6,066 nt of DNA, taken from contig JALGUK010000311.1 of NCBI GenBank assembly GCA_029820875.1, positions 1-6,066 on the forward strand, read 5' to 3'. Source of the stretch: Candidatus Zipacnadia bacterium (GTDB taxonomy: Bacteria > Armatimonadota > UBA5377 > JALGUK01). A program made the position numbers and the translations under genes. Of the stretch, positions 5,782 through 6,066 are shown one piece after another. The notes below the pieces were generated by a model. That model worked only from the letters and a program-made list of their open reading frames with translations. It had not been told where the DNA came from and made no database searches. Every line of letters starts with the position of its first letter. Within the stretch, counting starts at the first letter, position 1.

Positions 5782-6066
5782 ATGGTGAGGGCGGAAGGAA
5801 TAACAATACTGCCGGGACTTTCCAAGGAATGGATGACATTGCGGAGACTTACGGCGTGGATTATCAGTTTGATGGCGGTTATGTTGAGTTTCGAAGGCGC
5901 GGCTCACGCGGCCACGGCTTACCAGGAAATCGCTGAGGGCGTCAACCTGGAGGAGATGCGGCGTGATATCCAGCATCTCGCGAAGTTGGAATCGCGTGCA
6001 AGCGGTTACCCTGGCTGTGACGAGGCGGCACAGTATGTTGAGCAGCGGCTGCGGCAGATCGGCATC
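5782..6066 (+). CDS. Exported M28-type zinc peptidase, N-terminal part (runs off the window)
   Basis: The frame is open for 95 codons to the window end. Basic residues at 21-22 (RR) are followed by a hydrophobic run (TAWIISLMAVMLSFEGAAHA) ending in an AHA-A cleavage-like site, so the protein is probably exported or lipid-free periplasmic. The mature start has the typical pre-domain of M28-family aminopeptidases and carboxypeptidase Q: DIQHLAKLESRASGYPGCDE, then AAQYVEQRLRQIGI. In the family this helix packs against the catalytic domain; the zinc ligands would lie beyond the window, so activity cannot be judged. The N-terminal tail before the signal region is about 20 residues long, which leaves the second ATG (5833, residue 18) as an alternative start. 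The gene sits 33 bases after the membrane protein and is likely cotranscribed, which would fit breakdown of peptides next to a transporter. Confidence 0.62.
   Translation, partial: MVRAEGITILPGLSKEWMTLRRLTAWIISLMAVMLSFEGAAHAATAYQEIAEGVNLEEMRRDIQHLAKLESRASGYPGCDEAAQYVEQRLRQIGI

Noticed and set aside
1..6066. CRISPR array, tRNA, rRNA or insertion sequence
   Set aside because: I found no spaced direct repeats, no cloverleaf, no rRNA-like stretch, and no transposase or terminal inverted repeats, although the damaged left third made a mobile element worth looking for.

Overview
The window looks like a chromosome piece from an uncultured bacterium with an anaerobic lifestyle. Its base composition is moderately GC-rich. 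A DUF6785/DUF6784-type membrane protein, a Kelch protein and an M28-like exopeptidase suggest a planctomycete-, armatimonad- or Hydrogenedentes-like lineage. The arsenic locus carries 4Fe-4S, HdrA-like and FmdE-like proteins, which suggests anaerobic redox metabolism. The taxon is inferred from gene families only.

Layout: (a) 1-620 (+) is the 3' part of a Kelch-repeat gene with a -1 frameshift near 475-478. (b) 667 to about 850 (+) is the start of a second, probably exported protein with a good ribosome binding site; it loses its 3' part abruptly. (c) 842-3539 (-) is an arsenic-type operon, in transcription order: arsR, a short HdrA-N-like protein, a small dicluster ferredoxin, an FmdE-domain protein with a C-terminal zinc ribbon, an unrecognised C-terminal remnant, a 51-residue Acr3 remnant and arsC. 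The arsC gene has a -1 frameshift and lacks its 3' end. (d) 3540-3747 is a 208-bp divergent intergenic region with a candidate RBS-sequestering hairpin. (e) 3748-5748 (+) is a 666-residue polytopic membrane protein of the DUF6785/DUF6784 type. (f) 5782-6066 (+) is the N-terminal part of an exported M28-like aminopeptidase/carboxypeptidase that runs off the window.

How it fits together: ArsR probably controls the leftward operon. Its three intact middle genes (HdrA-like, ferredoxin, FmdE-like) form a compact Fe-S/Zn module linked to arsenic resistance genes. The module's role is unknown and is the most interesting biology here. The effector end of the operon (acr3, arsC) is damaged, so resistance by efflux is probably not functional from this copy. 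The rightward pair (membrane protein, peptidase) looks like a small operon for uptake and breakdown of peptides or similar substrates, but the transporter's substrate is unknown.

The left third of the window shows decay: two convergent genes both lose their 3' ends at one point near 838-855, two -1 shifts fall in homopolymer runs, and one gene has a large internal loss. Either this is real decay and deletion or the assembly has errors there; the sequence alone cannot decide.
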